Shown one piece after another: positions 24,745 to 33,879 of a stretch of 64,000 bases of DNA (position 1 is its first letter; every line of letters starts with the position of its first letter). Source of the DNA: Massilia sp. Root335 (GTDB lineage Bacteria; Pseudomonadota; Gammaproteobacteria; Burkholderiales; Burkholderiaceae_D); NCBI RefSeq assembly GCF_001425685.1, contig NZ_LMCY01000049.1, positions 42,546 to 106,545 of the forward strand. The letters run 5' to 3'. The notes under the pieces were generated by a model. It saw only the letters and a list, made by a program, of their open reading frames with translations. It was not told the DNA's origin and made no database searches. A program made the translations under genes and the position numbers.

Positions 24745-25085
24745 GGCGTCTCCTCCGGGTGGCCCGCACGCCCAGCTGTTGCAACTGAGCATCATAATAT
24801 CGGTGCAAAAGTTTCCTCTTCGCACTGTATCGGCGACAATAAACCTTCGTGCCGCAGCTCGTGGTTATCGGTTAAGCAACAAGGCTAGCCTAAAGCCCTG
24901 TGCCGGGCAAGCGCGACCCGTCCGATCCGGGAACTGCGGCGCATCAAGCAAGGGCGGAAAGATAGCGGGCATTGTGCTTTTTAGTGCTCGCCGGCATCTT
25001 TCGGTGATACATTCCTTGTTGATTTGGTACACTCCAGCATTACCCCAGGCTTTGCTGCCACGATTAGAAAGCAGATATTTCGACA
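24745..25085. other. 341-base divergent intergenic region
   Basis: Lies between aidB (leftward) and the PAS-GGDEF-EAL gene (rightward). It is less GC-rich than its surroundings, especially 24790-24860 and 24975-25085. A weak rightward promoter is possible (GTGATA at 25004, TACACT at 25028, 18-base spacing). I see no small coding frame and no Ada box that I can recognise. Confidence 0.5.
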
Positions 25086-26819
25086 ATGCGCGCCAGTTCA
25101 CCCGCAGTACCGAACGATCCGCGCCATGCGGCCCCGGCGGCGAGCCCGGACGGCTACATGGAAGCGGTGGGCGACGTCGCGCTCCGCCTCGATCCTTCCG
25201 GTCTGATCCAATACGCGAGCCAGCGCGCCCAGCGCGCGTTCGGCACCCAGCCGCTGGCCGGCACCGTCCTGACGACGCTTGCCCTCGACGCCGACCAGGC
25301 CGCCCTGCGCAATGCCCTCGTCGATGCCGGCACGGCCGGCGACCCGGTGCTCGTCGAAGTGCGGCTGCGCTGCCCCGGCAAGGACACCTGGTTCGAGCTG
25401 CGCATCGCAGCGCTGCCTGGCAGCCGTGAATTGCTGGCCGTCGGCCGCGACATGTCGGCCCAGCGCGCCACCGAACAACGCTTGCGCCACATGGCCACGC
25501 ACGACGCGCTGACGGAGCTCCCGAACCGCCTGCTGCTGTCCGACCGCATCCGCATGGTGATCGCCAACGCGCGCCGCTCCGGCCAGGGCTTCTGCATCGC
25601 CACGATCGGCCTGGACGGCTTCAAGAAGGTCAACGACGGCCTCGGCCACCCGGTCGGCGACGCCGTCCTGCGCCAGGCCGCGAGCCGCCTGCGCAAGACG
25701 CTGCGCGACAGCGACACGCTGGCCCGCGTCGGCGGCGACGAATTCGTGGGAGTCCTGCCGGGCACGTTCACGCCCGACCAGATCAAACTGGTCAGCGGCC
25801 GCCTGCTGGCCGCGCTGCAGGCGCCGTTCGAGGTCGACGGGCATACCGTGTACCTGGGCGCGTCCGTGGGCGTGTCGATCTATCCCGACCACGCCGAGGA
25901 CGAGATCCGGCTGATCGCCCTCGCCGATGCCGCCATGGGCCGCGCCAAGGAAACGGGCAAGGGCCGCACGGTCGTCTACAGCGTACGCGAAAGCGGACCG
26001 CCGCAGCACGACATCTCGCTCGAAGCCGCGATGTTCCAGGCCGTGCGCGAAGGCGAATTCCTGCTGTACTACCAGCCGATCGTGTCCAGCCGCACCCGCC
26101 GGATCGAAGGGTTCGAGACGCTGATGCGCTGGAAGCATCCGACGCTCGGCATGGTGCCGCCCGTGCGCTTCATCCCGATCGCCGAGACGAATGGCCTCAT
26201 CAACCTGCTGGGCGCCTGGGCGCTCAAGGCGGCGCTCGTGCAACTGGGCCAGTTCGAGGAAGTGGCCAAGCGCGACCTGTACATCTCGGTCAACATCAGC
26301 CCGCGCCAGTTCCGCAACGACCGTTTCCTCGACGTGCTGGACGACGCCCTCGCGTTTTCCGGCGCGCCCGGCGACAAGCTCGTGCTCGAGATCACGGAAG
26401 GCACGCTGATGATCGACCCGGTCCACGCGGAAGCGATCCTGACCAAGATGGCGGAACGCCGCGCGCGCATCGCGATCGACGACTTCGGCACCGGCTATTC
26501 GAGCCTGGCGTACCTGAAGCGCTTCCCGATCTCGGTGCTCAAGATCGACCGCGCCTTCATCAAGGACCTGCCCGCCTCGACCAAGGACGCGGCGATCTGC
26601 AACGCCGTGCTCGACCTGGCCAAGCACCTCGACCTGTCCGTCGTGGCCGAAGGCGTCGAGACCGAAGAACAACTTACCTACGTCGAGTCGCGCGGGTGCG
26701 ACTACATACAAGGCTACCTGACCGGAAAACCGATGCCGGCCCACGTGGCCATGGCCGCGCTCAAGGAAAACCTGTACACGGAACTGCTGCCGGACGAATT
26801 ACGGGCGGGCCTCACATGA
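25086..26819 (+). CDS. PAS-GGDEF-EAL c-di-GMP turnover protein
   Basis: A 577-residue cytoplasmic protein. Residues about 20-130 look like a PAS sensor. A GGDEF domain with an intact RVGGDEFVG active site covers about 140-300, and an EAL domain about 310-565 (GFETLMRW, DDFGTGYSSL, EGVETEEQL). Both catalytic motifs are present, so it could make or degrade c-di-GMP. No membrane segment is seen. Its stop overlaps the start of the HDOD gene (ATGA), implying joint translation. Confidence 0.92.
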   Translation: MRASSPAVPNDPRHAAPAASPDGYMEAVGDVALRLDPSGLIQYASQRAQRAFGTQPLAGTVLTTLALDADQAALRNALVDAGTAGDPVLVEVRLRCPGKDTWFELRIAALPGSRELLAVGRDMSAQRATEQRLRHMATHDALTELPNRLLLSDRIRMVIANARRSGQGFCIATIGLDGFKKVNDGLGHPVGDAVLRQAASRLRKTLRDSDTLARVGGDEFVGVLPGTFTPDQIKLVSGRLLAALQAPFEVDGHTVYLGASVGVSIYPDHAEDEIRLIALADAAMGRAKETGKGRTVVYSVRESGPPQHDISLEAAMFQAVREGEFLLYYQPIVSSRTRRIEGFETLMRWKHPTLGMVPPVRFIPIAETNGLINLLGAWALKAALVQLGQFEEVAKRDLYISVNISPRQFRNDRFLDVLDDALAFSGAPGDKLVLEITEGTLMIDPVHAEAILTKMAERRARIAIDDFGTGYSSLAYLKRFPISVLKIDRAFIKDLPASTKDAAICNAVLDLAKHLDLSVVAEGVETEEQLTYVESRGCDYIQGYLTGKPMPAHVAMAALKENLYTELLPDELRAGLT

Positions 26820-28309
26820 ACCAGACTGCTACCATCGAACGATCGCCGAAAGCCGACGCCACCCTCGCCCTGTTGTGGGAGCGGATCCGCCGGCGCGGCG
26901 ACATGCCGGGCTTCACCAAGGCCATCAACGCCATCCTCGCCACGATGCGCGGCGAGGACGAGCGCGACTTTTCCATGACCCAGACCGTGCTGTCCGACCC
27001 CGTGCTCACCCAGAAGGTGCTGCGCCTGGCGAACAGCGGCATGTACTCGGCGTTCGGCCAGCGCGTCAACACCGTCTCGAAGGCGATCCTCGTGCTGGGC
27101 ACCGAGGCCATCGGCCACCTCGCCCTCGGCCTGAAGCTGATCGAGGAACTGTCCAGGTCCACGCCGGATTCGCTGCAGGCCCACATCGAAATGGAAAAAG
27201 CCGTCCTGGCCGGCATGGTGGCGCACCAGGTGGCCAGCGAAGCGGCCACGCGCGATCCGGAAGAAGCGGTCGTCTGCTCGATCCTCCACTCGCTGGGCCG
27301 GATGATGGTCACGTTCTACCTGCCCGAACACTGGACGCTGATGCAGCAGGCCGCCGGCCGGGGCGACATCGATGCGATCGCCGTCGCCCAACTGGGCCTG
27401 CCGCTGGAACAGATCGGGCGCGCGACGGCCGAGCACTGGGGCCTGCCGCGCAACCTGATCGCCGGCATGCGCCGCGTGGAACCGGGCGAGCGCGGCGCCG
27501 ACTTCGGCCATGACGACTGGCTCGCCGCCCTCGGCACCATGTCGACCCAGTGCGCGAACAGCCTGTGGCATGGCGACGAAGCGGGCGCCGAACAGGTCCG
27601 GCTGCTTGCGGCCGGCTTCGCGCCGCTGCTCGGCATCGAGCCGGACAACATCGTCGGCGCCATCGAAAAGGCCAAGGTCGAAGCGGCCGCCGACCTGTCG
27701 ATCGCGCCGCTCGCGAATCCGCCCGAGAAGCGCGCCCGCGCCGCCGCCGTCACGCGCATGCGCGAAGCCGGCAACAAGATTCTCCTGGACGGCGTGGTCG
27801 ACATGCGCGACGCCGCGGCCCAGGCAACGCCGGGCCAGATGGTGTCGATGGCGCTCGAGACGGCATACCACGGCCTGTCGTTCACGCGCGCCTTCGGCTT
27901 CCTGCGCAACCGCCGCGACGGCCGCTACACGGCCAAGATCGGCCTGGGCGACAACGCCAAGACGCTCGCGCCCAAGCTGGCCTTCGACGACACCTACGAA
28001 CCGAACGTGTTCTTCGCCGCCCTCGGCAGCGACCGCGTGATCTTCATCGAGAACGCACGCGACCCGAAATTCTCGAGCAAGCTGCCGCTCTGGTGGAAAG
28101 GCACGCTGCTCGAGGCACGCTGCTTCGTGATCATCCCGCTGTGCACCCGCGGCGAGCCGGTCGGCTTCATCTACGGCGACTGGGACGACCGCTTCCCGTC
28201 CGTCTACCTGAGCCAGACCGAATTCTCGCTGCTGAACGAATTGCGCGGCCTCGTCGTGAAGAGCGTCGAGCGGCGCCAGCCGCTGGAAGCGGTGGCGAAC
28301 CGGGCGTGA
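26816..28309 (+). CDS. HDOD-domain signalling protein with C-terminal GAF-like domain
   Basis: A 497-residue protein. The HDOD domain covers about residues 25-215 (SMTQTVLSDPVLTQKVLRLANS, AILVLGTEAIGHLALG). The C-terminal part, about 340-490, has a GAF-like pattern ending in IIPLCTRGEPVGFIYGDW. HDOD proteins lack HD phosphohydrolase residues and act in signalling, often of motility and biofilm. Coupling to the PAS-GGDEF-EAL gene indicates a shared c-di-GMP pathway. A hairpin without a T-run (28315-28340) follows the stop. Confidence 0.88.
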   Translation: MNQTATIERSPKADATLALLWERIRRRGDMPGFTKAINAILATMRGEDERDFSMTQTVLSDPVLTQKVLRLANSGMYSAFGQRVNTVSKAILVLGTEAIGHLALGLKLIEELSRSTPDSLQAHIEMEKAVLAGMVAHQVASEAATRDPEEAVVCSILHSLGRMMVTFYLPEHWTLMQQAAGRGDIDAIAVAQLGLPLEQIGRATAEHWGLPRNLIAGMRRVEPGERGADFGHDDWLAALGTMSTQCANSLWHGDEAGAEQVRLLAAGFAPLLGIEPDNIVGAIEKAKVEAAADLSIAPLANPPEKRARAAAVTRMREAGNKILLDGVVDMRDAAAQATPGQMVSMALETAYHGLSFTRAFGFLRNRRDGRYTAKIGLGDNAKTLAPKLAFDDTYEPNVFFAALGSDRVIFIENARDPKFSSKLPLWWKGTLLEARCFVIIPLCTRGEPVGFIYGDWDDRFPSVYLSQTEFSLLNELRGLVVKSVERRQPLEAVANRA

Positions 28310-28346
28310 CCAAAGCGCCGGCGCTTTCAAGAGCCGGCGCGTAAAC

Positions 28347-28455
28347 GTCGTCCCTGCGAAGTAGGCGTCATCCCTGCGAAGGCAGGGATCCAATTTTTTC
28401 GCGCTCGCATCAAGCGTGCGCAACCTGGGCCCCCGCCTGCGCGGGGGCGACGTAT
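28347..28455. repeat. REP-like palindromic repeat pair
   Basis: Two dispersed-type palindromes: CATCCCTGCGAAGGCAGGG around 28369-28387, preceded by a partial copy from 28347, and GCCCCCGCCTGCGCGGGGGC around 28429-28448 in opposite orientation. Such elements are common between genes of Burkholderiales. They separate the HDOD gene from convergent aroC and may stabilise mRNA ends. Confidence 0.6.
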
Positions 28456-28470
28456 CGAATGCCGCGTTGC

Positions 28471-29565
28471 TCAGCGCAGCCGCGGCGTGTCCACGTGCAC
28501 GTCGCCGCACTGCGCGCGGTGCATCAGCGCGTGATCGATCAGCACCAGCGCCAGCATCGCTTCCGCGATCGGCGTCGCGCGGATGCCCACGCACGGGTCG
28601 TGGCGGCCGAACGTTTCGACCGACACCGCATTTCCCGCCTTGTCGATCGACCGGCGCGGCGTGCGGATCGACGACGTCGGCTTGATGGCGATGGACACCG
28701 TGATGTCCTGGCCCGTCGAAATCCCGCCCAGCACGCCGCCCGCGTTATTGCCCACGAAGCCCTCGGGCGTCAGTTCGTCGCCGTGCTCGGAACCCTTCTG
28801 CTCGACCGAGTGGAAGCCCGCGCCGATCTCCACGCCCTTGACCGCGTTGATGCCCATCATGGCATAAGCGATGTCTGCATCGAGCTTGTCGTAGATCGGC
28901 TGGCCGAGGCCGACCGGCACGTTCTTCGCCACCACGTCGATGCGGGCGCCGATCGAATCGCCGGCGCGGCGCAGTTCGTCCATCGCCGTTTCCATGCGCG
29001 CGATCAGGTCGGCGTCGGCCGTCGCGGCGAAGAACGGGTTGTCGTGCACGTGCTTGAAGTCCTGGAACGGCACGGCGATGTCGCCCAGCTGGCTCATGCA
29101 GCCCGCGAACTCGGTCCCGAATTTTTCGCGCAGCCACTTCTTGGCGATCGCGCCGGCGCCGACGACGGGTGCCGTCAGGCGCGCCGACGAGCGGCCGCCG
29201 CCGCGCGGGTCGCGCACGCCGTATTTGTGCCAGTAGGTGTAATCGGCATGGCCGGGGCGGAAGGTGTCGGCGATGTTGCCGTAGTCCTTGCTGCGCTGGT
29301 CCGTGTTCTCGATCAGCAGCGCGATCGGCGTGCCCGTCGTCACGCCCTCGTAGACGCCGGACAGGATCCTGACCTGGTCCGCTTCCTGGCGCTGGGTCAC
29401 GTGGCGCGACGTGCCCGGCTTGCGGCGGTCCAGCTCCGGCTGGATGTCGGCCTCGGACAGCGCCAGTCCCGGCGGGCAGCCATCGATCACGCAGCCGATC
29501 GCGGGACCGTGCGACTCGCCGAAAGTGGTTACGGAAAACAGCTTGCCAAATGTGTTGCCGGACAT
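28471..29565 (-). CDS. aroC: chorismate synthase
   Basis: A 364-residue FMN-dependent enzyme that converts EPSP to chorismate, the last shikimate step. Signatures include GESHGPAIGCVIDG near residue 15 and RPGHADYTYWHKYG followed by DPRGGGRSSAR. The length is normal. The start at MSGNTFGKLFSV is the family N-terminus; the frame stays open upstream but without family similarity. It is monocistronic here and convergent with the HDOD gene. Confidence 0.97.
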   Translation of the reverse strand: MSGNTFGKLFSVTTFGESHGPAIGCVIDGCPPGLALSEADIQPELDRRKPGTSRHVTQRQEADQVRILSGVYEGVTTGTPIALLIENTDQRSKDYGNIADTFRPGHADYTYWHKYGVRDPRGGGRSSARLTAPVVGAGAIAKKWLREKFGTEFAGCMSQLGDIAVPFQDFKHVHDNPFFAATADADLIARMETAMDELRRAGDSIGARIDVVAKNVPVGLGQPIYDKLDADIAYAMMGINAVKGVEIGAGFHSVEQKGSEHGDELTPEGFVGNNAGGVLGGISTGQDITVSIAIKPTSSIRTPRRSIDKAGNAVSVETFGRHDPCVGIRATPIAEAMLALVLIDHALMHRAQCGDVHVDTPRLR

Positions 29566-29743
29566 GGATTCTCGTTGGGTTGTGCGAATGGAATGAAAGA
29601 TTTTACCAGCATGGGCAGACGGGCGGGGAAACGCCCTATATGCATCAAGAAAAATGTTTCTTTGTGGAATTTTTCTGCCGGAGTTGCTAGCATTGCATAT
29701 ATACTGGTTCGCAATCACGGAGCTTAACCTGGAGACGCAGCAC

Positions 29744-31984
29744 ATGCCCGCACCGAACACGCCCGCCGGCGCCGCGCAGGACGATGACCTGGTGTTCGCT
29801 GACGAGACGCCGGCAGTCGCGCCCGGCAAAGGCAGCGGGGCATGGCGCGTGCTGATCGTCGACGACGATGCCGACGTGCATTCGACGACGACATTCGCGC
29901 TGGGCGCCCTCGAGATGCACGGACGGCCGCTGGAATTCCTGCACGCCTACTCCGCCGCCCAGGCCATGGCGATGCTGGAGCGCGAGCACGACATCGCCGT
30001 GATCCTGCTCGACGTCGTGATGGAACAGGCCGACGCCGGCCTGCACCTGGTGCGTCACGTGCGCGACACCCTTGGCCGCCACGACGTGCGCATCATCCTC
30101 CGCACGGGGCAGCCCGGCTATGCGCCGGAAATGGACGCCATCCGCGGTTACGACATCAACGATTACCGCACCAAGTCCGAACTCACCCGCACGAAGCTCT
30201 ACACGAGCGTGGCCGCCGCCATCCGCGCCTACCAGCAGATCCACGCGCTGGAAGACAGCCGCACCGGCCTGGCCGAAGTCGTGCGCGCGAACAGCGAGCT
30301 GATGGCCATGCATTCGGTCGGCGAGATGACCCTGGGCATCCTGCGCGAGGTGGCCGCCCTCGCCGGCCAGCCGGCCGACGGCCTGCTGTGCGCGTGCCCG
30401 CCGGGCGCCGCCGCCGGCTGGCAGGTGCTGGCCAGCTGCGGGGCCAGCGCGGCGCTGGCGCGCGACGGCATGCTGCCCGCCTCGACGCAAGGACCGGCGG
30501 CCGCCATCGCGCTGGCGCTGGCCGGGCGCCGCAACGTCTACGAGGACGACCACCTCGCCCTCTACTTCAGCGGCAAGGCGCATTGCGACTTCGCCGCGTG
30601 GGTGCGGCTGGCGCGGCCGCTGGACGCGCTGCGCCGCGGCCTCATCGACGTCTTCACGAGCAGCATCGCCGTCGGCCTGGACAACGTCGCGCTGATGACC
30701 GACCTGCACCGCGCCGCGTTCTACGATGCGCTGACCGGCCTGCCGAACCGCACGCGCCTCGTCGAACTCATCGACGACAGCCTGCAGACCCGCGCCGACG
30801 CGACCCTGTGCCTCGTCGACATCGACCAGTTCGCGGAAACGAACGACGCCCTCGGCCACCAGTTCGGCGACGCGCTGCTCGGGGCCGTGGCGCAACGCCT
30901 GCGCCTGCGCCTGGACGCCGGCCTGGCGCTGGCGCGCATCGGCGGCGACATCTTCTGCCTGCTGGGCCAGGCCGACCTGATCGAACCGGCCGCCGTGCAG
31001 GACCTGTTCGCGGCCCCGTTCTCGATCGAAGGCCAGGACGTGCAGGTGTCGGCCACGCTCGGTCTCGTGCGCCTGCTCGAACACGACGGCAGCGCGGCCG
31101 ACGCCCTCAAGGATGCCGACATCGCCCTCAAGCGCGCGAAGAGCCAGCGTCGCGGCGGCCATTTCTATTTTTCGCGCGGCATGGGCGTGGAGATCCGCGA
31201 ACGCGTCCGCCTGATGCACGCGCTGCGCGGCGGCTTCGCCCGCGGCGAACTGTTTCTCGCGTACCAGCCCCAGGTCGAACTCGCGGCGCGCCGCACGTTC
31301 GGTGCCGAAGCCCTGCTGCGCTGGCGCACCGAGGACGGCCGCTTCGTGCCGCCCGACCGCTTCATCCCCATCGCCGAATACTCGGGCCTGATCATCGACA
31401 TCGGCGCGTGGGTGCTGCGCGAAGCGTGCGCGGAACTCGTGCGCGTGCGCGCGGCCGGGCACGTGGACTTCACGATGTCGATCAACGTCTCGCAGGTGCA
31501 GTTCCGCCACCCGCATTTCATCGACATGTTGCGCCAGGCACTGGCCGACACCGGCGCGCCGCCGGAACGCGTGGAGCTGGAGATCACGGAATCGATGGCG
31601 ATGGAAGAGCCCGACCTGCTGATCGAACGCCTCGCCGAGATCAAGCGCACCGGCGTATCGATCGCCATCGACGACTTCGGGACCGGGTTTTCGTCGCTGT
31701 CGTATCTGCAGCGCCTGCGCGTGGACCGCCTGAAGATCGACCGCGCCTTCGTGACCGAAATCACGGACGCGGCGCGCGGCAGCAGCATCGCCGAGATGGT
31801 CATCGAGCTGGGGCGCAACCTGGGCCTGTCGATCATCGCCGAGGGCGTGGAAGACGAGCGCCAGGCGCAGATCCTGCAGACGCTGGGTTGCCCGCTGGCG
31901 CAGGGCTACCTGTTCGCGCGGCCGCTGGCGCCGGAGGCGCTCATCGAGTGGCTCGGCAACGACGCGCTGACGCGCGCCGCGTGA
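29744..31984 (+). CDS. response regulator with DUF3369-like, degenerate GGDEF and EAL domains
   Basis: A 746-residue protein. A receiver domain lies at about residues 35-165 (VLIVDDDADVHS, phospho-accepting Asp in VILLDVVMEQ). A DUF3369-like sensor segment follows to about 320, then GGDEF (about 330-480) and EAL (about 490-740). The cyclase motif reads RIGGDIFCL, with Glu replaced by Ile-Phe context, so synthesis is probably lost. The EAL motif is intact (GAEALLRWRT, DDFGTGFSSL, EGVEDERQ), so it is probably a phosphodiesterase controlled by phosphorylation. GGAG nine bases upstream supports the start. No partner kinase gene is adjacent. Confidence 0.9.
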   Translation: MPAPNTPAGAAQDDDLVFADETPAVAPGKGSGAWRVLIVDDDADVHSTTTFALGALEMHGRPLEFLHAYSAAQAMAMLEREHDIAVILLDVVMEQADAGLHLVRHVRDTLGRHDVRIILRTGQPGYAPEMDAIRGYDINDYRTKSELTRTKLYTSVAAAIRAYQQIHALEDSRTGLAEVVRANSELMAMHSVGEMTLGILREVAALAGQPADGLLCACPPGAAAGWQVLASCGASAALARDGMLPASTQGPAAAIALALAGRRNVYEDDHLALYFSGKAHCDFAAWVRLARPLDALRRGLIDVFTSSIAVGLDNVALMTDLHRAAFYDALTGLPNRTRLVELIDDSLQTRADATLCLVDIDQFAETNDALGHQFGDALLGAVAQRLRLRLDAGLALARIGGDIFCLLGQADLIEPAAVQDLFAAPFSIEGQDVQVSATLGLVRLLEHDGSAADALKDADIALKRAKSQRRGGHFYFSRGMGVEIRERVRLMHALRGGFARGELFLAYQPQVELAARRTFGAEALLRWRTEDGRFVPPDRFIPIAEYSGLIIDIGAWVLREACAELVRVRAAGHVDFTMSINVSQVQFRHPHFIDMLRQALADTGAPPERVELEITESMAMEEPDLLIERLAEIKRTGVSIAIDDFGTGFSSLSYLQRLRVDRLKIDRAFVTEITDAARGSSIAEMVIELGRNLGLSIIAEGVEDERQAQILQTLGCPLAQGYLFARPLAPEALIEWLGNDALTRAA

Positions 31985-32003
31985 TCAGCACGCGGTCAAC
32001 GCA

Positions 32004-32076
32004 GTAGGGTGGGCACCCCGTGCCCACCAAACGCATCCGTAGCGACGCCATCGTGGGCACAGGGTGCCCACCCTAC
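32004..32076. repeat. dispersed palindromic repeat, two facing units
   Basis: A unit starting GTAGGGTGGGCACCC at 32004 is itself a hairpin and is mirrored by GGGTGCCCACCCTAC at 32062-32076. The first 27 bases recur exactly at 50275-50301. It lies between the convergent REC-EAL and CBS genes. Confidence 0.75.
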
Positions 32077-32096
32077 GACATGCCTGCGCCGAACCG

Positions 32097-32552
32097 TCAG
32101 TCGTCGGCCATCTGCTCCGCGGGCCAGTCGCGGATATACGCCTTGAGCATGCGGTTCTCGAAGCTCTGCGCTTCCAGCACGGCCTTGGCGACGTCGTAGA
32201 ACGAGATCACGCCCAGCAGCGTGCGCGCGTTCATGACGGGCAGGTAGCGCGCGTGCTTTTCCAGCATGATGCGGCGCACTTCGTTGACTTCGGTGTCCGG
32301 CGTGACGGTGATCGGACTGTCGTCCATGTGCTTGCGCACGGTGCCCGCCGGCTCCAGCGAGCCGCCATGCGCATGCAAGGCCTTGATGACCTCGCGGAAG
32401 GTCAGCATGCCGACCAGGTCGCCGTATTCCATCACGACGAGCGAACCGATGTCGCGCTCGGCCATCGTGGCGGCGGCGTTGGCGAGGTCGGTGTCCGGCG
32501 ATACCGTATAGAGGATGTCGCCCTTGACCTGCAGGATTTCCGATACCTTCAT
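32097..32552 (-). CDS. CBS-domain protein (tandem CBS pair)
   Basis: A 151-residue protein made only of two CBS motifs (about residues 8-65 and 75-130), seen in SPDTDLANAAATMAERDIGSL and TPDTEVNEVRRIMLEKHARYL. Such Bateman modules bind adenine nucleotides and act as energy sensors for unknown partners. A GGGGG ribosome-binding site lies seven bases before the start. It is transcribed alone. Confidence 0.9.
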   Translation of the reverse strand: MKVSEILQVKGDILYTVSPDTDLANAAATMAERDIGSLVVMEYGDLVGMLTFREVIKALHAHGGSLEPAGTVRKHMDDSPITVTPDTEVNEVRRIMLEKHARYLPVMNARTLLGVISFYDVAKAVLEAQSFENRMLKAYIRDWPAEQMADD

Positions 32553-32741
32553 TTGGACCCCCTTGATTGGAGATGCGTGCTGCGTTGTATAACTCATAAG
32601 GTGACTCTAGCCTAAGCTCCCCAAAAAATCCAGCTTTCCGCCCTACAACCGTGCACAACGCACCATGATGATGAATAAATGAAACGGTTAGCGCTATCGA
32701 ATGCTAGCATGCGCCGTCTTCGTCTTCAGGAACAGCACGCC

Positions 32742-33878
32742 ATGAGCGGACCCCGATATCCCGGCTTCACCACCCTCGCGCTGCACACGGCCGCAGGCGC
32801 GCAGGTTTCGCCCCCGGCCGCCGCCACGCTGGAAGAACGCATCGCCGCCGTCGAAGGCGGCGTGGCCGGCATCGCCACGGCCAGCGGCCAGGCCGCCCTG
32901 CACCTGGCCGTGGCCACGCTGGCCGGCGCCGGCCGCCACGTCGTCGCCGCGCGCAATCTGCACGGCGACGCGCAAGCGCTGCTCGCGTACGGCCTCGGAC
33001 GCTTCGGCGTCGCCACGACCTTCGTCGACCCGCGCGATCCCGACGCCTGGCGCGCCGCCATCCGGCCCGACACGCGGTTGCTGGTCGGCGCAGCGCTGGG
33101 CCATGCATCCCTCGACGTGCTCGACATTCCGCAGGTCGCCGCCATCGCGCACGAACACGACCTGCCGCTGCTTGTGGACGCGACGCTCGCCACGCCGTGG
33201 CTCCTGACCCCGTTCGACCACGGCGCGGACCTCGTGTTCCATGGCGCCGGCTATCTCGCCGGGCAGCCCTTTGCCGCGGGCGGGCTGCTCGTCGACGGCG
33301 GCACGTTCGACTGGGCCGCGGCCCATGCGCGCACCGGCCGTTTCGCCGGCCTGTGCGCGCCGGACCCGGGCTGCGACGGCCGCGTCTTCGCCGAAGAGTC
33401 GACGGTCGGCGCCTTCGCGCTGCGCGCCCGCCACGCCGGGCTGCGCGCTTTCGGCGCCACGCTCGGCGCCCACGATGCCGCCGCCATGCTGCACGGCCTG
33501 GAAACGCTGGGCGTGCGCATGGAGCGCCACGTCGCTGTCGCGCGCAAAGTGGCCGAAGCGCTCGCCGCGCATCCTGCCGTCGCCGGCGTCGCGTATCCGG
33601 ACCTGGACAGCCACCCCGACCACGCGACCGCCCAGCGCCTGCTGCCGCGCGGTTGCGGCGCCGTGGTCCCGTTCACGCTGCAGGGCGGCCCGGCGGCCGC
33701 CGCCCGCTTCCTCGATGCGCTCAAGGTATTCGGCTGCGCGCACGACGGCGGCGGCGCCCGCTCGCAGGCGACTGCGGGCAGCGCAGGCGCGGTCCGCCTC
33801 GCGCTCGGCCTGGAAGACGCCGACGACCTGCTGGACGACCTCGCCCGCGCCCTGAAACTGGCACAAAAAGGAGCCTGA
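32742..33878 (+). CDS. Cys/Met-metabolism PLP-fold protein lacking the catalytic lysine
   Basis: A 378-residue relative of O-acetylhomoserine sulfhydrylase and cystathionine gamma-synthase, with VEGGVAGIATASGQAALHLA near residue 37, LLVDATLATPWLL near 143 and AAGGLLVDGG. The motif that normally reads HS-x-TK around the PLP lysine here reads VFHGAGYLAG (residues 165-174), with no lysine. The N-terminal segment with the Tyr-x-Arg phosphate clamp is also missing, making it about 50 residues shorter than relatives. The frame is otherwise open and well maintained, so it may be a pseudoenzyme rather than a decayed gene. The hydrolase gene starts one base after its stop. Confidence 0.82.
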   Translation: MSGPRYPGFTTLALHTAAGAQVSPPAAATLEERIAAVEGGVAGIATASGQAALHLAVATLAGAGRHVVAARNLHGDAQALLAYGLGRFGVATTFVDPRDPDAWRAAIRPDTRLLVGAALGHASLDVLDIPQVAAIAHEHDLPLLVDATLATPWLLTPFDHGADLVFHGAGYLAGQPFAAGGLLVDGGTFDWAAAHARTGRFAGLCAPDPGCDGRVFAEESTVGAFALRARHAGLRAFGATLGAHDAAAMLHGLETLGVRMERHVAVARKVAEALAAHPAVAGVAYPDLDSHPDHATAQRLLPRGCGAVVPFTLQGGPAAAARFLDALKVFGCAHDGGGARSQATAGSAGAVRLALGLEDADDLLDDLARALKLAQKGA

Positions 33879-33879
33879 C

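Noticed and set aside
28310..28345. Rho-independent terminator after the HDOD gene
   Set aside because: The hairpin at 28315-28340 is strong but has no T-run; left as a hairpin only.
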